Source of the DNA: an uncultured Prevotellaceae bacterium
Lineage (GTDB): Bacteria > Bacteroidota > Bacteroidia > Bacteroidales > Bacteroidaceae
Reading direction: 5' to 3'
Assembly (NCBI GenBank): GCA_947306845.1
Contig: CAMZHP010000048.1
Span: 1-15,228 of the forward strand
DNA length: 15,228 nt
Positions 5,804 to 13,415 of the stretch are shown here, in pieces. Within the stretch, counting starts at the first letter, position 1, and the number at the start of each line of letters is the position of its first letter. The notes under the pieces were generated by a model. It saw only the letters and a program-made list of their open reading frames with translations. It did not search any database and was not told the origin of the DNA. Position numbers and translations under genes: made by a program.

Positions 5804-6826
5804 TCATTCAGGCAATTTCCATTTGTCTTTATGACACTCCCTCTCCACCTCATCCTCGATGTCGTCGGGCAGGTTGCAGAAGAAATCTATGCCTGTGAGT
5901 TCCTCCAGTTCATCGATGGAGATGGCATAGTCTTTGAAGTCGGCTCCAGTGACGGATTTGTCCTCATGCACGGTCCATAAGGCCATGGCTTCGTATTTGT
6001 CGGTCTCTTTGTAATAGGCCAGCAAAGCCATGTAGAAATACCTGGGTACGAGAAGTTTGCCGTTGCATTTTTCTTCATACACCTGGTCGCTGCGTATTGT
6101 GGCGGCTTTCACCACATAGAGGGTGTCGCAGATGTCTGCCCAGTCTCTAACTTTTTTTTCAAAATTGGACCATAGCACCCCGTTGTGGTTTTGCCACTGA
6201 GGCTGTATATTGCTCAGGAAGAATGTCTGCTTGTTCTGGTCATCGGAGCACCGGCGGTCGGCAGAGGGGCAGAGATGGCCTCTTGAGAAGCCTGAACTTT
6301 TGTAGTCGGCAAGTTTGGACCTGTATTGCTCCGGGATTTCCTCATCCTCATAGAAGTCATTGTTGCGCGACGCAGTGTCCAACATATTTTTATACATTTG
6401 GTAACACGACCAGCGGTTGGCTTTGTCGCGGTAACTCCACTCCGCGCTGTAGGTAATTCCAAATTCGGGTGTGGACTTGATGATGAGTTGGTTCATGGTG
6501 GAGTCTTCGGCCAGATGGGGATATTCCAGCAGTTTGGCGCGGTAGAGGTTGCGGTTCCTGTTGTTGTCGGCCACCACCTCGCCGCCAGATTGGTATTTGG
6601 CGATTCTCACCTCTGTGGCGAGGTAGTCCTTTGACTTGCCGTTCTTCAGGTAGACTTTCACGCCATAGCGCAGGTTGTAAATGATTTGGACGCGATCGAA
6701 TTTGTCACTGGTGTATCTCACCTCGGTGCCGTTGCGCAGGGTGATGACGACAGTGTCTTTTCTCTCTTGGGCCATGGCGGTCAGCGAGCAGAGCAACAGG
6801 GTTAGTGCGAAGAAGTATTTTCTCAT
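5804..6826 (-). CDS. secreted DNA/RNA non-specific endonuclease (NucA/NUC1, beta-beta-alpha-metal type)
   Basis: A 340-residue exported nuclease. Residues 1-19 are a Sec signal peptide ending TAMA, followed by a beta-rich extension to about 110 that is not part of the nuclease fold. The catalytic domain runs from about 112 to 330. The segment FSRGHLCPSADR (180-191) corresponds to the family's DRGHLAPAAD, with His184 the general base. Ser replaces the usual Asp of DRGH at 181. FFLSNIQPQ (202-210) matches the family's metal-binding NMSPQ segment, with Asn206 the Mg ligand, and WSNFEKKVRDW fits the following helix. The likely role is degrading extracellular DNA or RNA for nucleotides or defence; substrate preference cannot be read from sequence. 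It follows the large secreted protein by 13 bp and precedes a lipoprotein gene by 38 bp. An A8 run on the coding strand lies at 6152-6159. Confidence 0.92.
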   Translation of the reverse strand: MRKYFFALTLLLCSLTAMAQERKDTVVITLRNGTEVRYTSDKFDRVQIIYNLRYGVKVYLKNGKSKDYLATEVRIAKYQSGGEVVADNNRNRNLYRAKLLEYPHLAEDSTMNQLIIKSTPEFGITYSAEWSYRDKANRWSCYQMYKNMLDTASRNNDFYEDEEIPEQYRSKLADYKSSGFSRGHLCPSADRRCSDDQNKQTFFLSNIQPQWQNHNGVLWSNFEKKVRDWADICDTLYVVKAATIRSDQVYEEKCNGKLLVPRYFYMALLAYYKETDKYEAMALWTVHEDKSVTGADFKDYAISIDELEELTGIDFFCNLPDDIEDEVERECHKDKWKLPE

Positions 6827-6839
6827 GTCTCTTTCCTCC

Positions 6840-8570
6840 TTATTTGATGACCACTTTGTTGCCGTTGCTCACATAGATGCCTTTCTGCAAACCTCGGCTG
6901 GAGGTGCCCATCAGTTGGCCGCTGACGTTGTAGATGCGCTGGTCGCTTTCTATCTCGTCGATAGTGGCTGTGCGGATGTCACTGACGATGCCGTCGATGC
7001 AGATGTTGGCTGAAGTCTCCGACGCGGTGCGGAAGTAGGCGCGGAACGCCTTCAGGTCGTTGGTCACGTTCGGATGGTAGAGGATGTTGTTGTTGCCGAG
7101 GAACATGACTTGCCTGTCGCCCTCATAGAGTGTTGTCGGGTCGTAGATGCCTACCATTTCATAGATGCCGTAAGTCACTGGGGTCATCTCGCTGGATATA
7201 TTTGTTCCCTTGATGTGGATGACCGTCATGTCTTCGGTGGGATAGATCAAGTAGGGATGACCTGCTTTCAAGTCGTCAACGGAAGAGAACTCCAAGGTGT
7301 TGTTGGTGGCGTCGTAGCCGGTGAACTCCGCCAGTTTGGCAGTGCCGACGATGTCGGAGAACTCATAGATGTCGAAAGGCAGGCAGATGGTGTTCCACAT
7401 GTTGGTCACCAGATGCCGCTCGACAGTGATGTTCACCTCACGCCCATTGTAGTTGCCTATGGTGGCGGTGTTGCTTTTTAGCGTCTCGCTGAGAGCCAGA
7501 TTCGGCAAGACTTCTTTGATATGGGTGCAGTATAGTTCTGAGGCGCTGCCATCCTCATTTGTGCCCAGGATGCCTTCAATATTGAACTCCTGGTCCGTGA
7601 TATCTTCAGGAATGAGGTCGCTCAACCCGAATTTGTTGGTCATGGCGATGCGGGTGTCGCCGCTCACCATATCATAATGTTCTCCGTCGTCTGTGGTGAG
7701 ACTTACGCCTTCCACCGCTACATAGTCGGCGCGGTAGTCTGTGCCTGCCAGTTCCGACAGGTCGCTGACAGTGGTCGGCTTACAAGTTTGCCAATGGTCG
7801 AGGCAGAGGATGGAGTCGGCGATGGAGGTGGCGATATGGATGAACTCAGGCATGCCGTTGTTAATATGGTATTCCCCGTCAACAGCGCCGATGAGGGCAC
7901 CGCCGGCAGAGGTGTGCCAACCGGCATCCTCAGGGAGGAAATTGCTGAAGCGCACCGCTTTGTCGTTGTCGCGGACATAGGCATAGGTGCCGTCATTGGT
8001 ATCCACCCATTCGATGTTGCCTGCGTTTTCCTCGGTCAGCACAAGGCGCACTTGTGTGCCGTCTTCCAAGGCCCGGAGGGCAGAGATGCCGTTCACTTCT
8101 GGGAGGGGTGGATCAGCAAGGGTTACTTTTATGGTTTGGATATACCATACCTCCTTTTTGTCGCTGGTACTGGAATTGGTGAATACCACTTCTTTGGCTT
8201 CTCCTTTCCATATCGAAGGGTTTCCTGTTTCAAGGCTTCCTGTGTTGACGATGCAATTACTGCTCTTGAAAGAATTGTTGGAATTGAACGAAAAGGTAAT
8301 GCTGGTGATGTTTAGATTGTTGGATGAGATGGTTAGTGTATTGCCATAATAACATCTCACAGCTTCTCCATTATCGTAATATTTTGGTCTGCTATTGGGA
8401 TGAGTACCCTTAGCAAAAGTCAACGTGATGCCACCCTGCTCGACCGTTTCCACAGTTTGGGTGTCTTCATAACCCGAACTCAGATCGAAGGTGATGATCT
8501 TGTCGGCCATGGCCGGAAGGCCAAAGGCAAGCAAGAGTATTGTCAAATAAATATGTAGCAGTTTCCTCAT
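6840..8570 (-). CDS. large secreted protein with type IX secretion-like C-terminal tail
   Basis: A 577-residue exported protein of unknown activity. Residues 1-22 are a Sec signal peptide (MRKLLHIYLTILLLAFGLPA, then MA). Residues about 23-150 form a beta-rich, Asn/Ser-rich domain beginning ITFDLSSGYED. The middle (about 155-370) has segments such as DYVAVEGVSLTTDDG and EFNIEGILG that resemble repeated OB-like beta domains of Bacteroidetes surface proteins. A second beta domain spans about 375-530 (WNTICLPFDIYEF). The end, IYNVSGQLMG...KGIYVSNGNKVVIK, resembles the C-terminal sorting tails of type IX secretion cargo common in Prevotella and Porphyromonas. The ATG at 8570 gives the signal peptide directly. 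An ATG at 8576 would add two residues, and the longer frame to 8630 would read through the promoter. First gene of a probable operon with the endonuclease and a lipoprotein. Confidence 0.85.
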   Translation of the reverse strand: MRKLLHIYLTILLLAFGLPAMADKIITFDLSSGYEDTQTVETVEQGGITLTFAKGTHPNSRPKYYDNGEAVRCYYGNTLTISSNNLNITSITFSFNSNNSFKSSNCIVNTGSLETGNPSIWKGEAKEVVFTNSSTSDKKEVWYIQTIKVTLADPPLPEVNGISALRALEDGTQVRLVLTEENAGNIEWVDTNDGTYAYVRDNDKAVRFSNFLPEDAGWHTSAGGALIGAVDGEYHINNGMPEFIHIATSIADSILCLDHWQTCKPTTVSDLSELAGTDYRADYVAVEGVSLTTDDGEHYDMVSGDTRIAMTNKFGLSDLIPEDITDQEFNIEGILGTNEDGSASELYCTHIKEVLPNLALSETLKSNTATIGNYNGREVNITVERHLVTNMWNTICLPFDIYEFSDIVGTAKLAEFTGYDATNNTLEFSSVDDLKAGHPYLIYPTEDMTVIHIKGTNISSEMTPVTYGIYEMVGIYDPTTLYEGDRQVMFLGNNNILYHPNVTNDLKAFRAYFRTASETSANICIDGIVSDIRTATIDEIESDQRIYNVSGQLMGTSSRGLQKGIYVSNGNKVVIK

Positions 8571-8606
8571 AGGCATTTCTTTCTCATTGGTGATTGCTAT
8601 TACATT

Positions 8607-8615
8607 GCAAAGATA
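8607..8615 (-). promoter_or_regulatory. -7 promoter element for the exported-protein operon
   Basis: TATCTTTGC on the minus strand (8615 to 8607) matches TAnnTTTGY. It would place the transcript start about 30 bases before the ATG at 8570. A properly spaced TTTG -33 element is not visible. Confidence 0.55.
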
Positions 8616-8699
8616 GTCTTTTTTTATCAAAAGTGGTGTGGCTGATGTCTTTTTTATTCCTCCTGTTCTTCAGAATTGCCTTTTCTCGCTTCGCCCTTG

Positions 8700-8730
8700 C
8701 TTGTTTTTCATGATAAATGACTAATTTTGC
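8700..8730 (+). promoter_or_regulatory. Bacteroidetes-type promoter for the HAD/MFS pair
   Basis: TAATTTTGC at 8722-8730 is a perfect -7 match. A CTTG at 8700-8703 lies 18 bp upstream as a partial -33 element. The leader would be about 20 bases. It is divergent from the promoter of the secreted-protein operon, within a 184-bp gap (8571-8754). Confidence 0.6.
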
Positions 8731-8754
8731 AGCGTATTTTCTAAATTTCAGACA

Positions 8755-9405
8755 ATGGAGAATCAATTGAGAGCCGTGCTCTTCGACCTCGACGGAGTGG
8801 TGTTCGACACCGAACCTCAGTACTCTGTCTTCTGGGGATCTGTGTGCCGTGAGTATCGTCCCGATTATCCTGGACTGGAAAATGTCATCAAGGGACAGAC
8901 ACTGGTGCAGATATTCGATGGATACTTTCATGATATGGCATCTGAACAGCGTGAGATTGTCAGGCGCCTGGATGCTTACGAGGGACAGATGAACTATGAC
9001 TATGTGCCAGGATTCATCACTTTCATCCGGGCTTTGAGAGAACAGGACGTAAGGACTGCTGTGGTCACCAGTTCCAATCAGGCCAAAATGTCGGCGGTGT
9101 ATCGGGCGCATCCGGATTTCCCTAAAATGTTCGATGCTGTGCTCACCTCAGAGGATTTTGATGAGAGCAAGCCTTCGCCCGACTGTTTCCTCAAGGCGGC
9201 TGCACGTCTCGGTGCAACCTCAGAGGAATGTGTGGTCTGCGAGGACAGTTTCAACGGACTGAAGGCAGGACGGGCGGCACGAATGGCTGTGTTGGGACTG
9301 TCGACAACCAACTCTGCTGACAGCATTTCACCGCTTTGCGACAGGGTGGTGCCTGATTTCACCAACGTCAGCGTGGATGACTGCAGGCGCTTGCTGAATA
9401 TTTGA
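8755..9405 (+). CDS. HAD-superfamily hydrolase, beta-phosphoglucomutase-like
   Basis: A 216-residue cytosolic HAD phosphatase or mutase. Motif I is VLFDLDGVVFDTEP, with nucleophile Asp11 and acid/base Asp13. The cap helices follow (about 18-85), motif II is VVTSSNQ, motif III lies in ESKPSPDCFLKAA with its Lys, and motif IV is CEDSFNGLKAG with the acidic Mg ligands. The layout fits subfamily IA beta-phosphoglucomutase-like enzymes and the related sugar-phosphate phosphatases; mutase and phosphatase cannot be separated by eye. The ATG at 8755 begins right before motif I. It precedes the MFS transporter gene by 3 bp, so the two are surely co-transcribed. This suggests that uptake of a sugar or related metabolite and handling of its phosphate may be linked, which is inference. 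Confidence 0.92.
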   Translation: MENQLRAVLFDLDGVVFDTEPQYSVFWGSVCREYRPDYPGLENVIKGQTLVQIFDGYFHDMASEQREIVRRLDAYEGQMNYDYVPGFITFIRALREQDVRTAVVTSSNQAKMSAVYRAHPDFPKMFDAVLTSEDFDESKPSPDCFLKAAARLGATSEECVVCEDSFNGLKAGRAARMAVLGLSTTNSADSISPLCDRVVPDFTNVSVDDCRRLLNI

Positions 9406-9408
9406 AAT

Positions 9409-10602
9409 ATGGATACGCAGAATACACCGATACATATCAAACTGTGGAACAAGGACTTCTGGTTCCTAGCCATGGCCAATACTTTGTTCACGATGGCTGT
9501 GTATATGCAGATGGTTGTCGTGTACAGGTCATTGGTGTCGGCTGGTGTGCCTTGGCAGACGACGGCGTGGGCAGTTGGGGGATTCGCTGTCGGACTGCCT
9601 TTGCTCGGACCGTTTTGTTCAAAACTTGTTCAGCGTTATCGACGCAACAAGGTTTGCATCTGGACGATGTTGCTGATGGGGGCTTGCCTGTTGGTACCTG
9701 TCATGTTTCCTGCCAACCATCCTTTGGCAACGACCCGTATCATGATAGGAATGAGAGTCGCTACAGGTGCGCTTTTCGGTTTGGCTCAGATGGTGCTCAC
9801 CAGTACTTTGGTCATCGATACCTGTGAGGCCAGACAACGCACAGAGGCGAATTATGCCGCAGCTTGGTTCGGAAGGTTTGCTGTGTCGCTCGGACCGCTC
9901 GCGGCCATCTTGGTGATGCGCTCAAATGGATTGGAGACGGCGATATGGGTGAGTGCGGGATTGACTTTGGCCGCCATACTCCTTGTGCTGATGGTGAGTT
10001 TTCCTTTCCGCACTCCAGAGGATGATGTGAGGCTGTTCAGTCTCGACCGTTTTTTCCTTCCAGAGGCCTGGGCACTTTCTGTCAATCTGTTGGTCATCAC
10101 GTTGGCCATAGGATTGCTTTTGGCGGGCCATCTCGGCACACCGCTGTTTTTCGCTGCGTTGATGTTGGGATTCCTTCTGGCAATAGTGACAGAGAAATAT
10201 GTTTTTGTCAACGCGGAACTGAAAAGCGAGACCGTCTGTGCACTTATCTTGATCATTTTTGCCATACTGCTCATGATGTCGGGCAAACAAACCACACCTT
10301 ACACCATCCCTGTGCTCATCGGACTTGGAATGGGCCTGATTGGGTCACGTTTCCTGCTGTTTTTCATCAAACTCAGTCATCACAGCAAGCGTGGAACCTC
10401 GCAGAGCTCTTTCTTTCTTTCATGGGAGATGGGACTGGTCGCAGGAATGGGATGGGGTATCTCTATGGCAGGCCCGGATGAAGGTGGAGAGGGGGCTCTC
10501 TCTATGGGGGTCACTTCTATCGCTCTAGTGCTTACGGTAGTGGCGCTATTGCTCTATGTCATTTTCACCCATAGTTGGTATATGAAGCGTAAAAACCGGT
10601 GA
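9409..10602 (+). CDS. major facilitator superfamily transporter
   Basis: A 397-residue inner-membrane transporter with about 12 hydrophobic helices in two halves. The loop between helices 2 and 3 (GPFCSKLVQRYRRNKV, about 67-82) resembles the MFS signature GxxxDxxxRRxx, but lacks the Asp. A hydrophilic central loop (about 200-220, FRTPEDDVRLFSLDRFF) separates the halves. The end is a basic KRKNR tail that should be cytoplasmic. The substrate cannot be told; the family in Bacteroidetes includes drug exporters and sugar porters. The ATG at 9409 starts 3 bp after the stop of the HAD gene, with no Shine-Dalgarno. Coupling of translation is likely. The neighbour makes a sugar or sugar-phosphate-related substrate plausible, though not shown. 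Confidence 0.9.
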   Translation: MDTQNTPIHIKLWNKDFWFLAMANTLFTMAVYMQMVVVYRSLVSAGVPWQTTAWAVGGFAVGLPLLGPFCSKLVQRYRRNKVCIWTMLLMGACLLVPVMFPANHPLATTRIMIGMRVATGALFGLAQMVLTSTLVIDTCEARQRTEANYAAAWFGRFAVSLGPLAAILVMRSNGLETAIWVSAGLTLAAILLVLMVSFPFRTPEDDVRLFSLDRFFLPEAWALSVNLLVITLAIGLLLAGHLGTPLFFAALMLGFLLAIVTEKYVFVNAELKSETVCALILIIFAILLMMSGKQTTPYTIPVLIGLGMGLIGSRFLLFFIKLSHHSKRGTSQSSFFLSWEMGLVAGMGWGISMAGPDEGGEGALSMGVTSIALVLTVVALLLYVIFTHSWYMKRKNR

Positions 10603-10609
10603 CGGACTC

Positions 10610-10618
10610 TAATTTTGA
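10610..10618 (+). promoter_or_regulatory. possible -7 element for the DUF362 gene
   Basis: TAATTTTGA matches TAnnTTTG but has A instead of C or T at the last position, and no well-spaced -33 TTTG is seen. The leader would be about 45 bases. Weak call. Confidence 0.35.
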
Positions 10619-10668
10619 GACCTTTTTGAGATTTCAACAAAAAACAATAACCAATAACCTCACATGAT

Positions 10669-11706
10669 ATGAATATGAAAAAGACATTTTTGAGAAAAAT
10701 CGCACTTTCAGCGATGATGACTGCTGCGCTCATGTTATGTTCATGCGGCGGAACCACCACCAAGACCCAGGAAACAGCCGAGAGTCAATTGCCTCCTCCG
10801 ACAGCAGAGAAAGTGACCCCGACGGTGTACGTCACCCGCGACATTTCTCCTGAATCACTCGTACGTATTTACAAGGCATTGGGACGCCCGGCTACAGGAC
10901 GCGTAGCGGTGAAAATCTCCACCGGCGAGGCGGGTAATCCCAATTATCTGAAGCCTGCATTGATCAAAAACCTGGTGGATGAGGTGAAAGGCACCATCGT
11001 GGAGTGCAACACGGCTTATGGTGGGAAAAGGGCTACCTTTGAGGCTCACTGGCAGACCATTCGCGACCATGGCTTCCTGCCGGCTTTCAAGGTTGACCTG
11101 ATGGATGAGGAAGGGGAATTCAACATCCCCGTGAAGGACACAACCCATATCAAATACGACATAGTGGGTTCGCATCTCAAAAACTATGACTTCATGATCA
11201 ACCTGGCTCACTTCAAGGGGCATCCCATGGGTGGACTGGGCGGAGCTATCAAGAACGCAAGTATCGGTGTGGCATCTGCCAACGGAAAAGCCAATATCCA
11301 CACGGCAGGCTATCAGCAGGTCGTTGAGGGACTTTGGTCGCATGTGGATGATCAGGATGGCTTTCTTGAGTCCATGGCTGCTGCAGCCCAGGCGGTGCAC
11401 GAGTATTTTGATGGTGGCAAGAAAGTCCTCTACATTGCCGTGATGAACAATATGACTGTCGACTGCGACTGCGTGGCCAATCCCGAACCTGTCAAGCTCA
11501 AGGACTATGGCATCTTGGCCAGCCTTGACCCCGTGGCGCTCGACCAGGCCTGCGTCGACATCATCTTCAACATGACTCCGTCGGAGGGCAATGACAACAA
11601 ACCGCTCATGGAACGCATCAACCGGCAGCATGGCATACATACCATCGAGCATGCAGAGAAAATCGGATTGGGTTCCAGAAAATACAACCTCAAGAGCATT
11701 GATTGA
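10669..11706 (+). CDS. DUF362 domain lipoprotein
   Basis: A 345-residue exported protein. A lipoprotein signal peptide ends LCSC (Cys26), followed by GGTTTK and a Thr/Glu/Pro-rich linker to about residue 50. The rest is a DUF362-type domain: VAVKISTGEAGNPNYLKP, IVECNTAYGGKR, YDFMINLAHFKGHPMGGLGGAIKNASIG and the C-terminal ILASLDPVALDQACVDIIF are characteristic. DUF362 proteins often carry a ferredoxin domain; none is present here. A CDCV pair at about 266-269 is the only other cysteine cluster. The molecular role of the family is not established. Start: ATG at 10669, with a second ATG at 10675 giving an equally good signal peptide. It lies 66 bp after the MFS gene and ends ahead of a bidirectional terminator. 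Co-transcription with the HAD/MFS pair is possible, since no terminator separates them. Confidence 0.88.
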   Translation: MNMKKTFLRKIALSAMMTAALMLCSCGGTTTKTQETAESQLPPPTAEKVTPTVYVTRDISPESLVRIYKALGRPATGRVAVKISTGEAGNPNYLKPALIKNLVDEVKGTIVECNTAYGGKRATFEAHWQTIRDHGFLPAFKVDLMDEEGEFNIPVKDTTHIKYDIVGSHLKNYDFMINLAHFKGHPMGGLGGAIKNASIGVASANGKANIHTAGYQQVVEGLWSHVDDQDGFLESMAAAAQAVHEYFDGGKKVLYIAVMNNMTVDCDCVANPEPVKLKDYGILASLDPVALDQACVDIIFNMTPSEGNDNKPLMERINRQHGIHTIEHAEKIGLGSRKYNLKSID

Positions 11707-11763
11707 TCTTTGTTCGACAAAGCCTATTTGTCTTTCAGGTATGACCCGTTCGACGAGCCTGAA

Positions 11764-11796
11764 AAAAAAGGGAGCGCTCCAGGCGCTCCCTTTTTT
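11764..11796. terminator. bidirectional intrinsic terminator
   Basis: A 14-bp perfect inverted repeat, 11764-11777 pairing with 11783-11796, has a GC core GGGAGCGC / GCGCTCCC, a 5-base loop and A6/T6 arms. It can therefore end transcription in both directions. It lies between the convergent DUF362 gene (stop at 11706) and the helical secreted protein gene (stop codon ends at 11799, two bases from the stem). Confidence 0.92.
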
Positions 11797-11798
11797 CC

Positions 11799-12155
11799 TT
11801 ATTGCATTTTTTGTAGTTCTTTAAGTGCTTTGGCTTGTTTCTTCTCGGCTTTGATGCGGGCTTTCTCAGCCTTCTCAGCCTTCTTCTGGAGCTTTTGTTG
11901 CTTCTTAAGCTCTTTCTCTTGTTTCTTTGCTTTCTTCTCGGCAGCCTTCCGCTCTTTCTCGGCCTTCTTGGCCTTCTTTTCGGCCTCCTTTTGCTCTTTG
12001 ACAATCTTGGCGGCTTTCTCTTTCTCTTCCTTTGCTTGTTTCAGTTGTGCTTCACGGGCTTGCTGCTGTTCAGGGGTCAGCTCCGACTGAGCATTGGCAG
12101 CAGTGAAGTTCAGCAATCCTGCCACCAACATAATCATCAATGTTCTGATTCTCAT
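11799..12155 (-). CDS. small secreted Lys/Glu/Ala-rich helical protein
   Basis: A 118-residue protein with a Sec signal peptide (MRIRTLMIMLVAGLLNFTAA, then NA; likely cut before QSELTPEQ). The mature part of about 95 residues consists almost wholly of Lys, Glu, Ala, Gln, Leu and Arg in patterns such as EKKAKKAEKERKAAEKKAKKQEKELKKQ. This predicts one continuous charged helix, either a coiled coil or a single alpha-helix. No domain family is recognisable and function is unknown; a periplasmic spacer or nucleic-acid- or surface-binding role is conceivable. It is strongly basic. The ATG at 12155 was chosen for the signal peptide; the frame is open to 12230 but would cross the promoter. It has its own promoter and terminator, so it looks like a single-gene unit. 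Confidence 0.82.
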   Translation of the reverse strand: MRIRTLMIMLVAGLLNFTAANAQSELTPEQQQAREAQLKQAKEEKEKAAKIVKEQKEAEKKAKKAEKERKAAEKKAKKQEKELKKQQKLQKKAEKAEKARIKAEKKQAKALKELQKMQ

Positions 12156-12199
12156 AATCTTATTCTTTTTAGTGAAACATTTTTTTCTCAAAATATGTT

Positions 12200-12231
12200 G
12201 CAAATATAGTGAAACCAACCGAAAAGCCAAA
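12200..12231 (-). promoter_or_regulatory. Bacteroidetes-type promoter for the helical secreted protein
   Basis: On the minus strand TTTG (12231 to 12228) and TATATTTGC (12208 to 12200) match the -33 and -7 consensus with an exact 19-bp spacer, the best such promoter in the window. The leader would be about 40 bases. The -33 element lies 10 bp downstream of the glycosyltransferase stop codon. Confidence 0.75.
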
Positions 12232-12240
12232 AAAAATTTA

Positions 12241-13149
12241 TTATTTTAACTGTTTCATCAGCATGCAAAGCTTACTCAGGCGATATGCTTTGAAAGCAGA
12301 TAGGGTGGGGTGACTGCCAGTGAGAAGACGACGCAAGGTATTTCCTGACATCCGAAAAAAACAACGCGGCAACCAGGCGAGATGCCATCGCTCCAATCTC
12401 TCAGCAAGGGTGAGCAGGCGGGAGTAGCCTCTGAGTTCTTCATGAAAATCCCAAAGGGTTTGCAGTCCTTCATCGGTCTTCTCCATAAACCGCTCGTTGC
12501 TTTCAAAGTGATTGAACCCCAAGGGATTATCAATGTGAAAAATGCCGACTCCAGCGTCCTTGAGCGTCTTGCCATACAACACATCCTCATATCCATATCG
12601 AGTGAACCGTTCGTCAAGGGGATGGCGGAGCATCACCTCGCGGTGCACCATGAAGTTGCAGGTGTGGAAATGGGCATGGGGCGACAGGGCACGTTCTTCT
12701 GCCCGCTGCTGATTGATGCACGATTGCTCATAGGCCAGTCTGAGATTTCCTTTGGGCTTTGTTGCGCCCTTGCTGATGCTATAGCCGCCATAAACCAAGT
12801 CATGGTCGTGACAGCGCAGGTATCTTGCGATATAATCATTGGAAACCACCGACATGTGGCTATCGATAAACAGCAGCAGGTTGTGGCTGGCCTCACGTAC
12901 GAGATAGTTCCTGATGGCCGAGCGGCCTGTGTTGACTCCTCTGATGATGTGTCGGCAATGGGGCAGGGTGTTGATGGCCTCATTGGCTTCCAACACGGTA
13001 GGGTCGGTGGAACCGTCGTCGCCCACAAGAATCTCATACGAAAGGTCGCTTTCTTGCTCAGCCAGTGTCTGTAGTGACCTCACCAATGCCACGCACACTT
13101 GGTTGTACGTGGGGATGAGAATGCTGAGTGTGATGCCTTTGTCTTGCAT
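12241..13149 (-). CDS. family 2 glycosyltransferase
   Basis: A 302-residue GT-A fold glycosyltransferase, expected to transfer a sugar from a nucleotide-sugar donor onto a glycan or lipid at the cytoplasmic membrane face. SILIPTYNQ (9-17) and GDDGSTD (43-49) are the N-terminal nucleotide-binding segments. FIDSH (94-98) stands at the DxD metal-binding position, with Asp96 and His98. GYEDVLYG (186-193) carries the ED acceptor or base motif. The extra C-terminal 80 residues are basic and aromatic, and may help membrane contact. There is no transmembrane helix. The ATG at 13149 begins just before the first strand; the frame is open to 13188 but crosses the promoter. No other cell-surface polysaccharide genes adjoin it, so the acceptor cannot be guessed. 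Confidence 0.92.
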   Translation of the reverse strand: MQDKGITLSILIPTYNQVCVALVRSLQTLAEQESDLSYEILVGDDGSTDPTVLEANEAINTLPHCRHIIRGVNTGRSAIRNYLVREASHNLLLFIDSHMSVVSNDYIARYLRCHDHDLVYGGYSISKGATKPKGNLRLAYEQSCINQQRAEERALSPHAHFHTCNFMVHREVMLRHPLDERFTRYGYEDVLYGKTLKDAGVGIFHIDNPLGFNHFESNERFMEKTDEGLQTLWDFHEELRGYSRLLTLAERLERWHLAWLPRCFFRMSGNTLRRLLTGSHPTLSAFKAYRLSKLCMLMKQLK

Positions 13150-13174
13150 GTTTCCTTTTGTGGGTGATTGATGG

Positions 13175-13183
13175 GCAAAAGTA
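13175..13183 (-). promoter_or_regulatory. -7 promoter element for the glycosyltransferase gene
   Basis: TACTTTTGC on the minus strand (13183 to 13175) matches TAnnTTTGY and lies about 26 bases before the ATG at 13149. No clear -33 element is present. The rest of the 13150-13415 gap holds only this element, the dapA promoter and no recognisable RNA gene or terminator. Confidence 0.55.
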
Positions 13184-13354
13184 ATCAAAAAAAATGAGAA
13201 CAGGAAAATGCCCGGTCTTTTTGTGGCATATTTGTAATCAATTCAGGCTAATTAGAGTGTGAGGAATAATAGCGCGATAGTACACAAGTCAACGTTTTTG
13301 AGCCCTTTTTCTGCGAATCCTTCTTTTTTATGACGTTTTTACAGTGATTATTTG

Positions 13355-13363
13355 TACCTTTGC
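13355..13363 (+). promoter_or_regulatory. -7 promoter element for dapA
   Basis: TACCTTTGC matches TAnnTTTGY. It predicts a start near 13370 and a leader of about 45 bases before the dapA ATG at 13416. That is far too short for a lysine riboswitch. The -33 region is T-rich but has no clean TTTG. Confidence 0.6.
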
Positions 13364-13415
13364 ACCAAAAAGTAGCAAAAACGGTCTGCGTATAAGCAGA
13401 ATGTAAGTTAAATAT

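Noticed and set aside
8571..8630. Upstream extension of the large secreted protein
   Set aside because: It would hide the signal peptide and cross the -7 promoter element.
8584..9111. 175-codon minus-strand frame over the HAD gene start
   Set aside because: It runs antisense to the HAD catalytic motifs and spans the divergent promoter region; no protein family resemblance.
11710..12209. Plus-strand open frames rich in Phe, Leu, Ser and Cys
   Set aside because: They are the complement of the Lys/Glu-rich helical protein; the biased composition keeps stops away.
13364..13415. Lysine riboswitch before dapA
   Set aside because: The predicted leader is about 45 bases, far shorter than the roughly 170-base L-box, and no matching stems were seen.
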